Source of the DNA: Maribacter sedimenticola
GTDB lineage: Bacteria > Bacteroidota > Bacteroidia > Flavobacteriales > Flavobacteriaceae
NCBI RefSeq assembly: GCF_900188415.1
Contig: NZ_FZNV01000003.1
Coordinates: 496,001 to 560,000, forward strand
Length of the DNA stretch: 64,000 nucleotides
Reading direction: 5' to 3'
The position numbers and the translations under genes are program-made. A model generated the notes under the pieces. It did no database searches. It was not told the DNA's origin and saw nothing but the letters and a program-made list of their open reading frames with translations. Shown here in pieces: positions 1-9,721 of this stretch (the first letter of the stretch is position 1; every line of letters begins with the position of its first letter).

Positions 1-1
1 C

Positions 2-274
2 ATAGAAATGACCATGGTCGTTTCTAAAGGATATGATGGGGATCGTAAAACTTCTATCATGAGACATGCCGTAGATGTGGTCCATGCCAAATCCTATAAA
101 AAAATAGAAGTAGTGCAGGAAGATGTACTAGGCCTGCACAACGAGTTTTATGTAACCTATTTTGCTGACCAAAAATTATTTGAAAGAAAGTTCATTTTTG
201 AGAAGAATACCGTAAACATTCAAAATTTGGTAACCATACCCCTTATTGAAAAAGAGGGAGTTCTTGCAAAATAG
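2..274 (+). CDS. C-terminal fragment of an unrecognised protein
   Basis: The open frame runs in from the left window edge without a stop, so this is probably the 3' end of a longer gene; the ATG at 8 need not be the start. About 90 residues are visible, mixed charged and hydrophobic, with a beta-rich-looking stretch (EFYVTYFADQKLFERKFIFE) and no signal peptide or membrane segment. I do not recognise a family. It is followed 51 bases later by a small lipoprotein gene on the same strand. Confidence 0.55.
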   Translation: MEMTMVVSKGYDGDRKTSIMRHAVDVVHAKSYKKIEVVQEDVLGLHNEFYVTYFADQKLFERKFIFEKNTVNIQNLVTIPLIEKEGVLAK

Positions 275-325
275 TACTTTTCCAAAGCAACCATTTTTTG
301 TTTACACGTCTTAGAGAAAAAGAAT

Positions 326-784
326 ATGAGCTTTAAATTATTCGTTTCCCTATTTCTTTTAGCTTTCCTATATAACTGTAAAATTGATGACGGATTAGAT
401 TGTACCGTAATTGATTGTGCTACCGAACAATTATTTTCCATTGAATTTCTGGATGAAGAAGGAACTAATTTAATTACCAACGAAACCTATAAACTAGATA
501 CCATTGAAATTACAACTGATGGAACCAGTTTAGAGTTAATTCCGCTGGATTCTACCAAACTAGTGACTTTCATAATCGTTGGTGCTATTGGTGAAACCAG
601 CTATTCCATAAAGCTAAACCCAAACGAAACCGATACCTTGGTCTTGACAACGGTTGAACCTACAACAAACATAAATCAATGTTGTACCGCCCTACCTATT
701 ATAGAGAAAGTTAGTTATAATCAAAAACAGAAAAACATAATACAAATGGACAATGGTTTTGAAAAGATAAGTGTTATTAAATAA
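326..784 (+). CDS. Small hypothetical lipoprotein
   Basis: 152 residues. The N-terminus is a short hydrophobic signal ending in a lipobox-like LYNC with Cys18, so it is probably lipid-anchored outside the inner membrane. The mature part contains several cysteines (CTVIDC near the anchor, CC around residue 117) and a beta-strand-like pattern with many Thr and Glu, as in small Ig-like exported domains. No enzyme motif is seen and the function is unknown. It converges with the CYTH gene, whose stop lies 3 bases away. Confidence 0.6.
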   Translation: MSFKLFVSLFLLAFLYNCKIDDGLDCTVIDCATEQLFSIEFLDEEGTNLITNETYKLDTIEITTDGTSLELIPLDSTKLVTFIIVGAIGETSYSIKLNPNETDTLVLTTVEPTTNINQCCTALPIIEKVSYNQKQKNIIQMDNGFEKISVIK

Positions 785-787
785 CCT

Positions 788-1258
788 TTAGTGCCATTTC
801 TTAAAAGGGTTTTTACTCAATTGGGAATTATAATATTTAATTATGCCCGTAACCTCTTCACCCAACCAACTGGGTTTTTTAAATGATTCGTTTTCCGATT
901 CCAGTTCTACCTCTGCAATGGTTAAACCCTCATTATCCCCAAAAAACTCATCCACTTCATATATATGCTTACCTAAAGGAACGTCATATCGGCATTTTTC
1001 AAGTACTCCTTTTTCACACAATTTCAATAACTCTTCAGCATCTACTACAGAAATTTCCTTTTCCCATTCAAATCTGGATGTGCCCGAAGCATTGGATTTC
1101 CCCTTTACGGTAATAAAGCCTAAATCTCCCTTTATTCTAATTCTAACCGTTCTGTTGGGGTCTGTATTTAAAAAGCCTTGTACTATTCTAGTTTTAGACC
1201 TTGCTTCAGATTTATAATCTTCTGATCTGACCAAAAACTTACGTTCTATTTCTATCAT
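788..1258 (-). CDS. CYTH domain protein (triphosphate tunnel metalloenzyme family)
   Basis: 156 residues from the ATG at 1258; an upstream extension is possible but the family begins with the MIEIERKF stretch seen here. The EIERKF sequence is the ExExK signature of CYTH proteins, which bind triphosphates in a beta-barrel tunnel with divalent metal. Further alternating charged strands follow (RTVRIRIKGD, FITVKGK, FEWEKEI, AEVELESE). Small bacterial members are often inorganic triphosphatases, and class IV adenylate cyclases share the fold; the sequence does not decide between them. It is divergent from dinB with about 50 bases between starts. Confidence 0.85.
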   Translation of the reverse strand: MIEIERKFLVRSEDYKSEARSKTRIVQGFLNTDPNRTVRIRIKGDLGFITVKGKSNASGTSRFEWEKEISVVDAEELLKLCEKGVLEKCRYDVPLGKHIYEVDEFFGDNEGLTIAEVELESENESFKKPSWLGEEVTGIIKYYNSQLSKNPFKKWH

Positions 1259-1310
1259 TTGAATGGGTAAAACTTCTATCCATAAACTAAGATAAGTCTT
1301 AAATTTGCTT

Positions 1311-2414
1311 ATGCCCAATGAAATGCCTCTTCGAAAAATTATCCATGTGGATATGGATGCATTTTATGCGTCCGTAGAAGAGTTGGACAACCCAGAATTA
1401 AAGGGCAAACCCTTGGCCGTTGGTGGCAGTGAGAAAAGAGGCGTGGTATCGGCAGCTAATTATGAAGCCCGTAAGTATGGTGTGCGTAGTGCCATGAGCG
1501 GATTTCAAGCTAGAAAAAACTGCCCTCACCTTACTTTTGTAAAACCACGGTTTGATCGTTATAAGGAAATCTCAAAACAAATACGGGCCATTTTCTTTGA
1601 ATACACAGATTTGGTAGAACCATTGTCGCTTGATGAAGCATACCTAGATGTAACCGTAAATAAAAAAGGAAACCCTTCTGCCACTATGCTTGCCACAGAA
1701 ATTCGGCAACGTATTCTAGAAAAAACAGGCTTAAATGCATCCGCAGGAATCTCGATCAATAAATTTATAGCCAAAGTAGCAAGTGATATCAATAAACCTA
1801 ACGGACAAAAAACGGTTAATCCAGAAGAGGTAATTCCGTTTTTAGAAAATTTAGATATACGTAAGTTTTATGGCGTTGGTAAGGTTACTGCAGAAAAAAT
1901 GTATAAGCTGGGCATTTTTACTGGCAAGGACTTAAAATCGAAATCCATTGAATTTCTTGCCGAAAATTTTGGCAAAAGCGGACCATACTATTATCATGTA
2001 GTTCGTGGTATTCATAATAGTGAAGTTAAACCGCACCGCATACCAAAATCTGTTGGAGCGGAACGTACATTCAACGAAAACCTCAGCAGTGAAATTTTTA
2101 TGCTGGAAAGGTTAGAGCATATTGCGCAAGAATTGGAGCGAAGATTAAAAAAATCTACCATTGCCGGAAAAACCATAACACTCAAAATAAAATACAGTGA
2201 TTTTACCCTGAATACCAGAAGCAAGACCATACCTTATTTTATTTCTGATAAAGCCTTGATCCTGGAGACTGCCAAAGAGTTACTTTATCAAGAAGAGCTT
2301 CAGAATTCGGTTAGACTGTTGGGTATTTCTTTATCTAACTTAAATACAGATGATAAAAAGGTGAAAAAAACTGACGATAAATCAATTTTAGTGCAATTAA
2401 AGTTTGATTTTTAA
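1311..2414 (+). CDS. dinB: DNA polymerase IV (Y-family translesion polymerase)
   Basis: About 367 residues, the usual DinB length. Catalytic motifs are clear: IIHVDMDAFYASVE near the N-terminus (first metal-binding Asp and steric-gate region) and LSLDEAYLDV near residue 104 (second acidic pair). Helix-hairpin-helix (FYGVGKVTAEKM) and little-finger regions follow. It copies past damaged template bases with low fidelity. An in-frame ATG at 1323 is an alternative start: a promoter-like TAAATTTG lies at 1300-1307, which would favour the later start. The C-terminus lacks an obvious long clamp-binding extension, though the last residues (LVQLKFDF) resemble a clamp-binding QLxF type. Confidence 0.95.
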   Translation: MPNEMPLRKIIHVDMDAFYASVEELDNPELKGKPLAVGGSEKRGVVSAANYEARKYGVRSAMSGFQARKNCPHLTFVKPRFDRYKEISKQIRAIFFEYTDLVEPLSLDEAYLDVTVNKKGNPSATMLATEIRQRILEKTGLNASAGISINKFIAKVASDINKPNGQKTVNPEEVIPFLENLDIRKFYGVGKVTAEKMYKLGIFTGKDLKSKSIEFLAENFGKSGPYYYHVVRGIHNSEVKPHRIPKSVGAERTFNENLSSEIFMLERLEHIAQELERRLKKSTIAGKTITLKIKYSDFTLNTRSKTIPYFISDKALILETAKELLYQEELQNSVRLLGISLSNLNTDDKKVKKTDDKSILVQLKFDF

Positions 2415-2522
2415 TTATTTACACCCGTTTTTAGCCTTTTGATCAATAATTGTAAATGTTAACAAAAATTAACGGCTATTAGTTGTGCAGCAATTATGGC
2501 TAGAATAATTTTGGCTCCTCAA

Positions 2523-2942
2523 ATGAAAAAGAGTTTATTAAAATTCCTTCTTTCCATCTGTATACTACTAACCGGTATATACAGCCCTCTATACGGTAAC
2601 TACAATATAGAGCATACCTCTTTTCATAACATTCAGCAATTTCAACATGCGATAGCCAATACCCAAGAAACGGTTGCTTTACACAAAACTGTACTTAAAA
2701 ACTCATTTGGCGACCTAGATAAGGCAATGGCTATTGAGGCTATAGAAATTGAAGAAGAAGAGAGCAAACAATCTCACTATCAAAAAGATGTAGAGCACCA
2801 ACAAGCTTCTGCGTCATTTTATTTATTAGCTGTTTTATTCTTATTCAGCTATTTTACAAATAGCAGCACACAAAAAAAGCTATTTACTTTTCTACCCAAA
2901 GCAAATAGGCGCTTTGTCCTATATCAGGTATTTCGTATTTAA
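2523..2942 (+). CDS. Hypothetical small exported membrane protein
   Basis: 139 residues from the ATG at 2523, chosen because it is followed directly by a Lys-rich, hydrophobic signal sequence (MKKSLLKFLLSICILL); an ATG at 2496 would add nine residues. An acidic, Glu-rich middle (IEIEEEES) precedes a second hydrophobic segment around residues 98-112 and a basic tail. The gene lies directly upstream of the RND efflux genes, where a regulator often sits, but it has no DNA-binding motif. Function unknown; a link with the pump is only suggested by position. Confidence 0.6.
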   Translation: MKKSLLKFLLSICILLTGIYSPLYGNYNIEHTSFHNIQQFQHAIANTQETVALHKTVLKNSFGDLDKAMAIEAIEIEEEESKQSHYQKDVEHQQASASFYLLAVLFLFSYFTNSSTQKKLFTFLPKANRRFVLYQVFRI

Positions 2943-3095
2943 AATTTCTCCAGGTCAAATCTCTATTTGACCCAAAACACGTCTACATTTTTTTAGCAGC
3001 AGCCAATTTTAAGATGTAATCATCTTCTGCTTTAAAAATTGTGCGTGTCTCCACATATTCACATTTCATTTTCCAATCAATTAAATATTATACTT

Positions 3096-4181
3096 ATGAC
3101 CAAGAGCGTACTCCTGATCGCTACCGCATGCACTTTGTTCATTGTGGCAAGCTGTAATTCTAAAAAAGAAAAAAAAGAAGAGCACACCAAATTCTTAATA
3201 ACCAGTCCAATTAAAAAAGACACTTCTATTACCAAAGATTATGTATGTCAAATACATTCATTTAAACACATTGAACTTAGGGCCCTTGAAAAAGGATATT
3301 TGAACGAAATTCATGTAGACGAAGGACAGTTATTGAAAAAAGGGCAAAAAATGTTCAATATAATGCCCAACATTTATGAAGCAGATTTACAAAAAGCAAA
3401 GGCAGAGGCTAAAATTGCCGAAATAGAACTACAAAATACCCAACTTTTAGCTGATGGAAATGTGGTTTCTGAAAACGAATTATCCATGGCAAAAGCTAAT
3501 TTTGATAAGGCCAACGCAGAAGTTTCGCTCGCACAGACCCATTTAGGCTTTACCAATATTCGCGCTCCTTTTGATGGTATCATGGACCATTTACATGTTA
3601 GGGAAGGTAGCCTTTTAGACGAGGGCGAACTACTTACCACCTTATCCGATAATTCTAAAATGTGGGTCTATTTCAATGTACCCGAAGCAGAGTATCTAGA
3701 CTATATCATGAGTACGGACAAAGACTCTAAAAAAGAGGTTCAACTGTTAATGGCCAACAATAAAAGGTTCAACCAAAAGGGAATTGTTGAAACCATTGAA
3801 GGAGAATTCAATAATGAAACCGGTAACATTGCCTTTAGGGCCACTTTCCCTAACCCAGATCAGATTTTAAGACACGGTGAAACCGGTAGCGTACTCATGA
3901 CCATTCCTTTCAATGACGCTTTGATTATACCACAAAAAGCAACTTTTGAGGTATTGGACAAACGCTATGTTTTTGTTCTTGATAATGATAATGTTGTTCA
4001 CCAAACCGAAATTTCGGTTGCCGCTGAACTACCTCACCTTTTTGTAGTCAGCAAAGGTCTTCAACCTAAAGACAGAATTTTGGTAGACGGTATCAGAATG
4101 GTTAAAAACAATGAAAAGATTGAAACCCTATTTGCCGAACCTACCGAGGTAATGTCAAAATTGGCCGTTTACGCCGAATAA
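3096..4181 (+). CDS. RND efflux periplasmic adaptor subunit (membrane fusion protein)
   Basis: 361 residues from the ATG at 3096; the longer frame from 3039 would precede the signal peptide with an unlikely leader. Signal plus lipobox VASC gives a lipid-anchored protein. The family layout is visible: a first lipoyl/barrel half (GYLNEIHVDEGQLLKKGQ), an alpha hairpin (about residues 85-145, AKAEAKIAEIELQNTQ), a second lipoyl half (IRAPFDGIMDHLHVREGSLL), then beta-barrel and membrane-proximal domains. It bridges the inner-membrane pump and outer-membrane channel encoded next. The permease starts 16 bases downstream, so this is an operon. Confidence 0.93.
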   Translation: MTKSVLLIATACTLFIVASCNSKKEKKEEHTKFLITSPIKKDTSITKDYVCQIHSFKHIELRALEKGYLNEIHVDEGQLLKKGQKMFNIMPNIYEADLQKAKAEAKIAEIELQNTQLLADGNVVSENELSMAKANFDKANAEVSLAQTHLGFTNIRAPFDGIMDHLHVREGSLLDEGELLTTLSDNSKMWVYFNVPEAEYLDYIMSTDKDSKKEVQLLMANNKRFNQKGIVETIEGEFNNETGNIAFRATFPNPDQILRHGETGSVLMTIPFNDALIIPQKATFEVLDKRYVFVLDNDNVVHQTEISVAAELPHLFVVSKGLQPKDRILVDGIRMVKNNEKIETLFAEPTEVMSKLAVYAE

Positions 4182-4197
4182 CCAAAAATCAAAGAAC

Positions 4198-7100
4198 ATG
4201 TTCAGTAAGTTTATAAAAAGACCGGTATTGGCTATCGTCATATCGGTAATCATAGTATTCGTAGGGTTGCTCTCCATAAAGCAATTACCTATTTCACAGT
4301 TCCCGGATATTGCGCCCACAACGGTCAATATCTTTATAGCCTACCCGGGCTCTAGTGCAGACGTACTGGTAAAATCAACGCTTATTCCATTAGAAACCGC
4401 AATTAATGGTGTACAAGATATGCGCTATATTGCTTCTGATGCTACAAGTGCCGGTGAAGGTACCATCCGTATCATCTTTGAGCCTGGCACAGACCCTGAC
4501 CAAGCAGTTGTGAGGGTCAAAACAAGAGTGGATCAAGTAATGCCGTTATTACCGGAACTGGTACAACGTGAAGGTGTTATCATTACTCCTGTACAGCCAA
4601 GTATGCTTATGTACGTAAACCTGTATAGTGACAATGCAGATGATCACGAGCTGTTTCTATACAACTACGCATACACCAAAATGATTCCTGAAATTCAACG
4701 AATAGATGGTATTGCAAGTGCACAGATCTTAGGTAGCCGTAAGTTTGCCATGCGCGTATGGTTAAAGCCTGATCGTATGCGGGCCTATAATATTTCTGCC
4801 GAAGAAATTCTTGAGGCTATGGAAGAGCAAAGTATTTTGGCACGTCCCGGTAGAATTGGGCAAAGTTCCGGCAAAACCTCACAGTCCTTAGAATATGTTC
4901 TCATGTACCAAGATAGGTATGATGAACCTCAACAATACAAGGACATTATTCTTAAGGCAAATGCAGAAGGCGAAATTTTAACGCTTGGTGATGTAGCAGA
5001 CGTGGAGCTTGGTAGCGAATTTTTTGATATCTACTCCAATCTAGATGGAAAACCATCAGCATCTATAGTATTGAAACAAACTTTTGGTAGTAATGCCAGT
5101 GATGTTATCGATGAAGTTAAATCCAAGTTGAACGAGCTTAAAAAAGACCTACCCACGGGTCTGGATTACAAAATTAGTTATGACGTTTCCAACTTTTTAA
5201 ATGCATCCATAGAACAGGTAATACACACACTACGAGATGCCTTTATTCTGGTTGCCATAGTTGTATTTCTCTTTTTGGGCGATTGGCGCTCTACCTTAAT
5301 TCCCATTATTGCCGTACCCGTTTCCTTGATCGGGGCATTTTTTATTATGCAGTTATTTGGACTCTCCATTAACCTAATTACCCTTTTTGCATTGGTACTG
5401 GCCATTGGTATTGTGGTTGATGATGCTATAGTAGTGGTTGAAGCCGTACATGCCAAAATGGAAGAAACCCATGTGGGTCCTTATGAAGCCGTAAAATTAG
5501 TAGTCAACGAAATAGGGGGTGCCATAATTGCCATTACTTTGGTAATGGTTTCGGTGTTCATTCCTATTGCTTTTATGACGGGACCTGTTGGGGTTTTCTA
5601 CCGTCAGTTTTCTATAACCATGGCCGGCTCAATAATTTTATCGGCTATTGTAGCCCTAACCTTAACACCTGTGCTCTGTGCCATGATTCTTAAAAACAAC
5701 CATGGTAAACAACGTAAAAAAACAATTGTAGATAAATTCATTGATTGGTTTAATAGAGGTTTTGAAAAACTTACGGGTAGGTATGGTAACATCCTAAATA
5801 AAATTGTTGCAAGAAGAGTATTGACCTTTGGTATTCTGGGTGCTTTTTGTGTCGCCATATTTTTCACCAACAAAAGTTTACCTGCTGGTTTTATACCAAA
5901 CGAGGATCAAGGTATGATCTATGCCATTATACAAACACCACCAGGTTCTACCTTGGAACGTACCAATGATGTAGCCCATAAATTACAGCAAATCTGTGAA
6001 GAGACTGAAGGTGTGGAGTCCGCCTCTTCATTGGCTGGTTATGAAATCATGACCGAAGGGCGTGGATCAAATGCCGGTACGGTGTTGATCAACCTTAAAC
6101 CCTGGAGCCAGCGTCATCATTCCGTTCATGAAATCATGGAAGAGCTAGAGGAAGAAACCAAAGATCTAGGTGCGGTAATTGAATACTTTGAACCACCTGC
6201 GGTACCCGGTTTTGGATCTTCTGGCGGATTCTCCATGCGTCTTTTAGATAAAACGGACGGAACCGATTATCACGAATTTGAAAAAATCAACAATGATTTT
6301 ATGGAAGCGTTGTCTAAACGAGATGAGCTTACCGGACTGTTTACTTTTTACTCTGCAAATTACCCCCAATATGAATTAAAAATCAACAATAAGATTGCCA
6401 TGCAAAAAGGGGTTTCCATTGATAAAGCCATGGAAAACCTGAATATATTAATTGGTAGTACCTATGAACAAGGTTTTATTCGCTTTGGTAGATTTTTCAA
6501 AGTGTACACCCAAGCAGCTCCTGAATACAGGGCATTGCCTTCTGACCTAGAAAAACTATTCGTAAAAAATGAAGAGGGAGAAATGGTTCCATATTCCGCC
6601 TTTATGTCCATGGAAAAGAGACTGGGACCTAATGAAATCACCAGATATAATTTATACAATTCTGCTTCGATAAGAGGGCTTCCGGCTAGCGGTTATACCA
6701 GTGGCGATGCCATACAAGCTATTAACGAAGTTGCAGAGCAAACCTTACCTAGAGGCTTTGATGTGGCTTGGGAAGGTCTTTCATATGATGAGGCGCAAAG
6801 AGGAAATGAATCGCTCTACATTTTTATGGTGGTATTGATCTTCGTATACTTTGTTTTGGCGGCCCAGTATGAAAGTTTCCTACTTCCGTTCGCCATCATT
6901 CTATCACTACCGGTAGGTGTTCTTGGGTCTTTCTTTATGCTAAAGGCAATGGGACTAGCAAATGATGTTTATGCACAAATCGGACTCATTATGCTTGTTG
7001 GCCTACTGGGTAAAAATGCCGTGCTTATCGTTGAATTCGCAGTTCAAAAAAGAAGACAGGGGAGCACTATTCTAGAAGCCGCCATTGAAGGTGCAAAGGT

Positions 7101-7440
7101 GCGTTTTAGACCTATTCTAATGACTTCCTTTGCTTTTATAGCTGGACTAATTCCTTTGGTTATTGCACATGGCGCAGGGGCAATAGGCAATAGAACCATT
7201 GGTGGGTCGGCAATGGGCGGTATGCTTATGGGTACATTAATAGGTGTACTTATTATCCCTGGCCTGTATTACATTTTCGCAAAAATGGCAGATGGTCGTG
7301 GACTTATTAAAGGGGAGTCGGACGAACCCGTATCAGAAGAGTTTATGAGACTAAGCGAAGGTGAAAGTAAAACACGCCAAAAGCTACGCGAATTAAAGCA
7401 AATGATTAAAAAACTAACCAAAAAAGAAGATAATGATTAA
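4198..7440 (+). CDS. RND efflux transporter permease (AcrB/HAE1-like)
   Basis: 1080 residues, as expected for the hydrophobic/amphiphilic efflux group. It starts MFSKFIKRPVLAIVISVII, has the tandem two-half architecture with about twelve membrane segments, and carries the proton-relay Asp pair in TM4 (GIVVDDAIVVVEAVHAKM, around residue 405). The AcrB-like GFIPNEDQG motif of the porter domain is present near residue 565. It exports amphiphilic compounds in exchange for protons. The tail after the last membrane segment is long and Lys/Glu-rich. It overlaps the outer-membrane factor gene by 8 bases. Substrate cannot be told from sequence. Confidence 0.96.
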   Translation: MFSKFIKRPVLAIVISVIIVFVGLLSIKQLPISQFPDIAPTTVNIFIAYPGSSADVLVKSTLIPLETAINGVQDMRYIASDATSAGEGTIRIIFEPGTDPDQAVVRVKTRVDQVMPLLPELVQREGVIITPVQPSMLMYVNLYSDNADDHELFLYNYAYTKMIPEIQRIDGIASAQILGSRKFAMRVWLKPDRMRAYNISAEEILEAMEEQSILARPGRIGQSSGKTSQSLEYVLMYQDRYDEPQQYKDIILKANAEGEILTLGDVADVELGSEFFDIYSNLDGKPSASIVLKQTFGSNASDVIDEVKSKLNELKKDLPTGLDYKISYDVSNFLNASIEQVIHTLRDAFILVAIVVFLFLGDWRSTLIPIIAVPVSLIGAFFIMQLFGLSINLITLFALVLAIGIVVDDAIVVVEAVHAKMEETHVGPYEAVKLVVNEIGGAIIAITLVMVSVFIPIAFMTGPVGVFYRQFSITMAGSIILSAIVALTLTPVLCAMILKNNHGKQRKKTIVDKFIDWFNRGFEKLTGRYGNILNKIVARRVLTFGILGAFCVAIFFTNKSLPAGFIPNEDQGMIYAIIQTPPGSTLERTNDVAHKLQQICEETEGVESASSLAGYEIMTEGRGSNAGTVLINLKPWSQRHHSVHEIMEELEEETKDLGAVIEYFEPPAVPGFGSSGGFSMRLLDKTDGTDYHEFEKINNDFMEALSKRDELTGLFTFYSANYPQYELKINNKIAMQKGVSIDKAMENLNILIGSTYEQGFIRFGRFFKVYTQAAPEYRALPSDLEKLFVKNEEGEMVPYSAFMSMEKRLGPNEITRYNLYNSASIRGLPASGYTSGDAIQAINEVAEQTLPRGFDVAWEGLSYDEAQRGNESLYIFMVVLIFVYFVLAAQYESFLLPFAIILSLPVGVLGSFFMLKAMGLANDVYAQIGLIMLVGLLGKNAVLIVEFAVQKRRQGSTILEAAIEGAKVRFRPILMTSFAFIAGLIPLVIAHGAGAIGNRTIGGSAMGGMLMGTLIGVLIIPGLYYIFAKMADGRGLIKGESDEPVSEEFMRLSEGESKTRQKLRELKQMIKKLTKKEDND

Positions 7441-8881
7441 GATAAACAACACCATGAAGCATGGAAAGATCCTATTGCTATTTTTAATACTAATGGGTCT
7501 CTTCTATTCTTGTGTGCCCACAAAGCAATTAAAATCGGCAAATACGGACTTACCTGCAAATTTTAATGGTTTGCCCGTAGATACTTTAAATAGTGCACAA
7601 TTAAAATGGAGCCATTTCTTTGAAGATGAGCATCTTGTTGCATTGATAGATACCGCCTTGGCAAATAACCAAGAGTTGCGCATTATGATGCAGCAAATTG
7701 ATGTTGCCCAGAACGAAGTGAAAGCAAGAAAAGGAGAATATTTGCCTTTTATAAATTATGGTGCCGGAGCTGAAGTAGAAAAAGTTGGCGAATATACCCG
7801 TAACGGTGCTGTTGAAAAAAACTTGGATATCAGGGAAGGCGAAGAATTTCCTGAGCCTTTAACAGATTACTCCGCCGGTCTATTTGCTACCTGGGAATTG
7901 GATGTTTGGAAAAAACTACGCAATTCCAAAAAGGCCGCCACCTTAGAATACCTATCTACTATTGAAGGCAAAAACTTTATGGTTACCAGGTTAATTGCGG
8001 AAATAGCCCAATCATATTACGAATTGATCGCATTGGATAATCAATTGGCAATCATTGAGCAAAATCTAGAATTACAAGGTAATGCCCTAACTATGGTCCG
8101 GCTACAAAAGCAAGCAGCTAGAGCTACCGAATTAGCGGTAAAAAGATTTGAGGCCGAGGTAGCCAAGAATAAAAGTCACAAATTTGAAGTTCAACAAGAA
8201 ATTGTTGAAATGGAAAATAAGCTGAATTTTTTGGTAGGTAGACAACCACAGCATATTGCCCGTAATTCCGATGATTTTACAGCAACAGTAATAAATACTA
8301 TTGATGCCGGTATACCATCACAGTTGCTTTTAAATAGGCCGGATATTAGGCAAGCGGAATTTGAACTGGAAGCGGCAAAATTGAATATAAAGGTTGCTAG
8401 GGCAAATTTTTATCCTTCAATAACATTAAAGGCTGGCGTTGGGCTACAGGCATTTAAACCAAAATACCTGACACATACCCCAGAATCTTTGATTTATAGC
8501 GCCGTTGGAGATATTGTAGGGCCATTGATCAATAGAAATGCCATTAAAGCAGATTACAATACCGCAAATTCCAAACAAATACAGGCAGTCTATGAATATG
8601 AAAAAGCTGTTTTAGGCGGATATATTGAAGTTGTAAGTATGCTTTCAAAAATTGAAAATCTTAAGCAGCGTTATATGTTGAAAGAGGACCAAGTAGAATC
8701 CTTAACCGCTTCAATCGATTTGTCTACACGGCTGTTTCAATCTGCTAGAATTGAATATACGGAAGTATTGTTTACTCAACGTGAGGCATTGGAATCTAGA
8801 ATGGAACTTGTTGAGACCAAGAAAGAACAACTTATGGCAAGGGTTCAAATGTACCAAGCTTTGGGAGGTGGTTGGTTTTAG
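7433..8881 (+). CDS. Outer membrane efflux lipoprotein (TolC/NodT-like)
   Basis: 482 residues. The start at 7433 overlaps the permease stop, suggesting translational coupling; the ATG at 7454 is an alternative giving a more typical signal peptide. The lipobox (FYSCVP) predicts outer-membrane anchoring. Two homologous OEP repeats are seen as long amphipathic helices, with the conserved LLNRPDIRQAEFELEAAKLNIKVARANFYPSI region (split here as LLNRPDIRQAE and ARANFYPSITL) marking the second. It forms the exit duct of the tripartite pump. A clear terminator follows at 8903. Confidence 0.94.
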   Translation: MIKINNTMKHGKILLLFLILMGLFYSCVPTKQLKSANTDLPANFNGLPVDTLNSAQLKWSHFFEDEHLVALIDTALANNQELRIMMQQIDVAQNEVKARKGEYLPFINYGAGAEVEKVGEYTRNGAVEKNLDIREGEEFPEPLTDYSAGLFATWELDVWKKLRNSKKAATLEYLSTIEGKNFMVTRLIAEIAQSYYELIALDNQLAIIEQNLELQGNALTMVRLQKQAARATELAVKRFEAEVAKNKSHKFEVQQEIVEMENKLNFLVGRQPQHIARNSDDFTATVINTIDAGIPSQLLLNRPDIRQAEFELEAAKLNIKVARANFYPSITLKAGVGLQAFKPKYLTHTPESLIYSAVGDIVGPLINRNAIKADYNTANSKQIQAVYEYEKAVLGGYIEVVSMLSKIENLKQRYMLKEDQVESLTASIDLSTRLFQSARIEYTEVLFTQREALESRMELVETKKEQLMARVQMYQALGGGWF

Positions 8882-8902
8882 TCCATACATTAAAAGAACA
8901 TT

Positions 8903-8932
8903 ACAACTCCTTTTTTTAAAGGAGTTGTTTCG
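8903..8932 (+). terminator. Rho-independent terminator after the RND operon
   Basis: ACAACTCC (8903-8910) pairs with GGAGTTGT (8921-8928); the intervening TTT/AAA extends the stem. A short T run follows. It ends the three-gene efflux operon. Confidence 0.8.
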
Positions 8933-9179
8933 TTATTTATATACTAAAAAGAAAAAACTTTGGTGATAAGTATATTTAAGACCGGCAAACACACCTATTT
9001 TTCAGCACTTTACACAATTTTATGTTGATACTTTTAACAGTTAAGCAACTAAAATACACTCCAATTGTTAAACACTTTTGTTAATCCACTGGCAAAATTT
9101 TTAATCGCCCTTCGGTTTTTATAGTTTTAACAAAAATTGCTATGAAAAGAAATTTAATGTATCACCATAAATATCATTT
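8933..9179. other. AT-rich intergenic region upstream of the PAS gene
   Basis: About 250 bases without a gene. It must hold the promoter of the PAS protein, but I see no clean TAnnTTTG element; several TTAACA-like stretches are present without clear symmetry. A short hairpin-like CGCCCTTCGG occurs near 9107 with unknown role. Confidence 0.4.
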
Positions 9180-9704
9180 ATGAACGAGTTGAAAGATTAT
9201 GATGATGCCATTGTCAAATTCAGAAAAAGTTTAAAACAATCTATTTTGCCGGTAATCTCTTGGGATTTTTATGGCAAAAACTATGAAGCCATTAATAATG
9301 CTGAAGATGACATGAATTCCCTATTGTCCTTAAGTTCAATAAATTCCTGGTCTATTGACACCAAGATACTTGACAAAAAGCTAAAAACGGACAAGAATAT
9401 AATTGTTATTACCGATACTAATTTAAATATCGTTTTTGCCACTAGGAATATGTGGGATATGAGCCAATATCATCCTGATGAAATCATTGGAAAATCTCCT
9501 AAAATGTTTCAAGGTAAACTGACCACTACGGCACCTCTTAAGATAATATCAAAGGCTGTTAAGGAACAACAACCATTTGAGGTTACCGTGGTCAATTACA
9601 GAAAAGACGGTTCTATCTATAATTGTTGTATTAAGGGTGCTCCTATATTCAACACCAAAGGAAAGGTCGTTAATTTTATTGCTTTTGAAAAAGAAGTAGC
9701 TTAA
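9180..9704 (+). CDS. Short single-domain PAS protein (LOV-like, no cysteine)
   Basis: 174 residues. The N-terminal 70 residues are unrecognised; residues about 75-174 form a PAS fold: IIVITDTNLNIVFATRNMWDMSQYHPDEIIGKSPKMFQG, then LKIISKAVKEQQPFEVTVVNYRKDGSIYNCCIKGAPIFNTKGKVVNFIAFEKEV in pieces. The layout resembles LOV domains (GRNCRFLQG), but the position of the photoactive Cys is occupied by GKSPKMFQG, without Cys. There is no attached kinase, cyclase or DNA-binding domain, so it may act by protein-protein contact. The gene is monocistronic, with a strong terminator after it. Confidence 0.75.
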   Translation: MNELKDYDDAIVKFRKSLKQSILPVISWDFYGKNYEAINNAEDDMNSLLSLSSINSWSIDTKILDKKLKTDKNIIVITDTNLNIVFATRNMWDMSQYHPDEIIGKSPKMFQGKLTTTAPLKIISKAVKEQQPFEVTVVNYRKDGSIYNCCIKGAPIFNTKGKVVNFIAFEKEVA

Positions 9705-9721
9705 CAAGGGGTAAGCTACAT

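Noticed and set aside
843..1217. Plus-strand frame of 124 codons across the CYTH gene
   Set aside because: Shadow of the minus-strand CYTH gene, which has a recognisable ExExK motif; no homology-like pattern in the plus frame.
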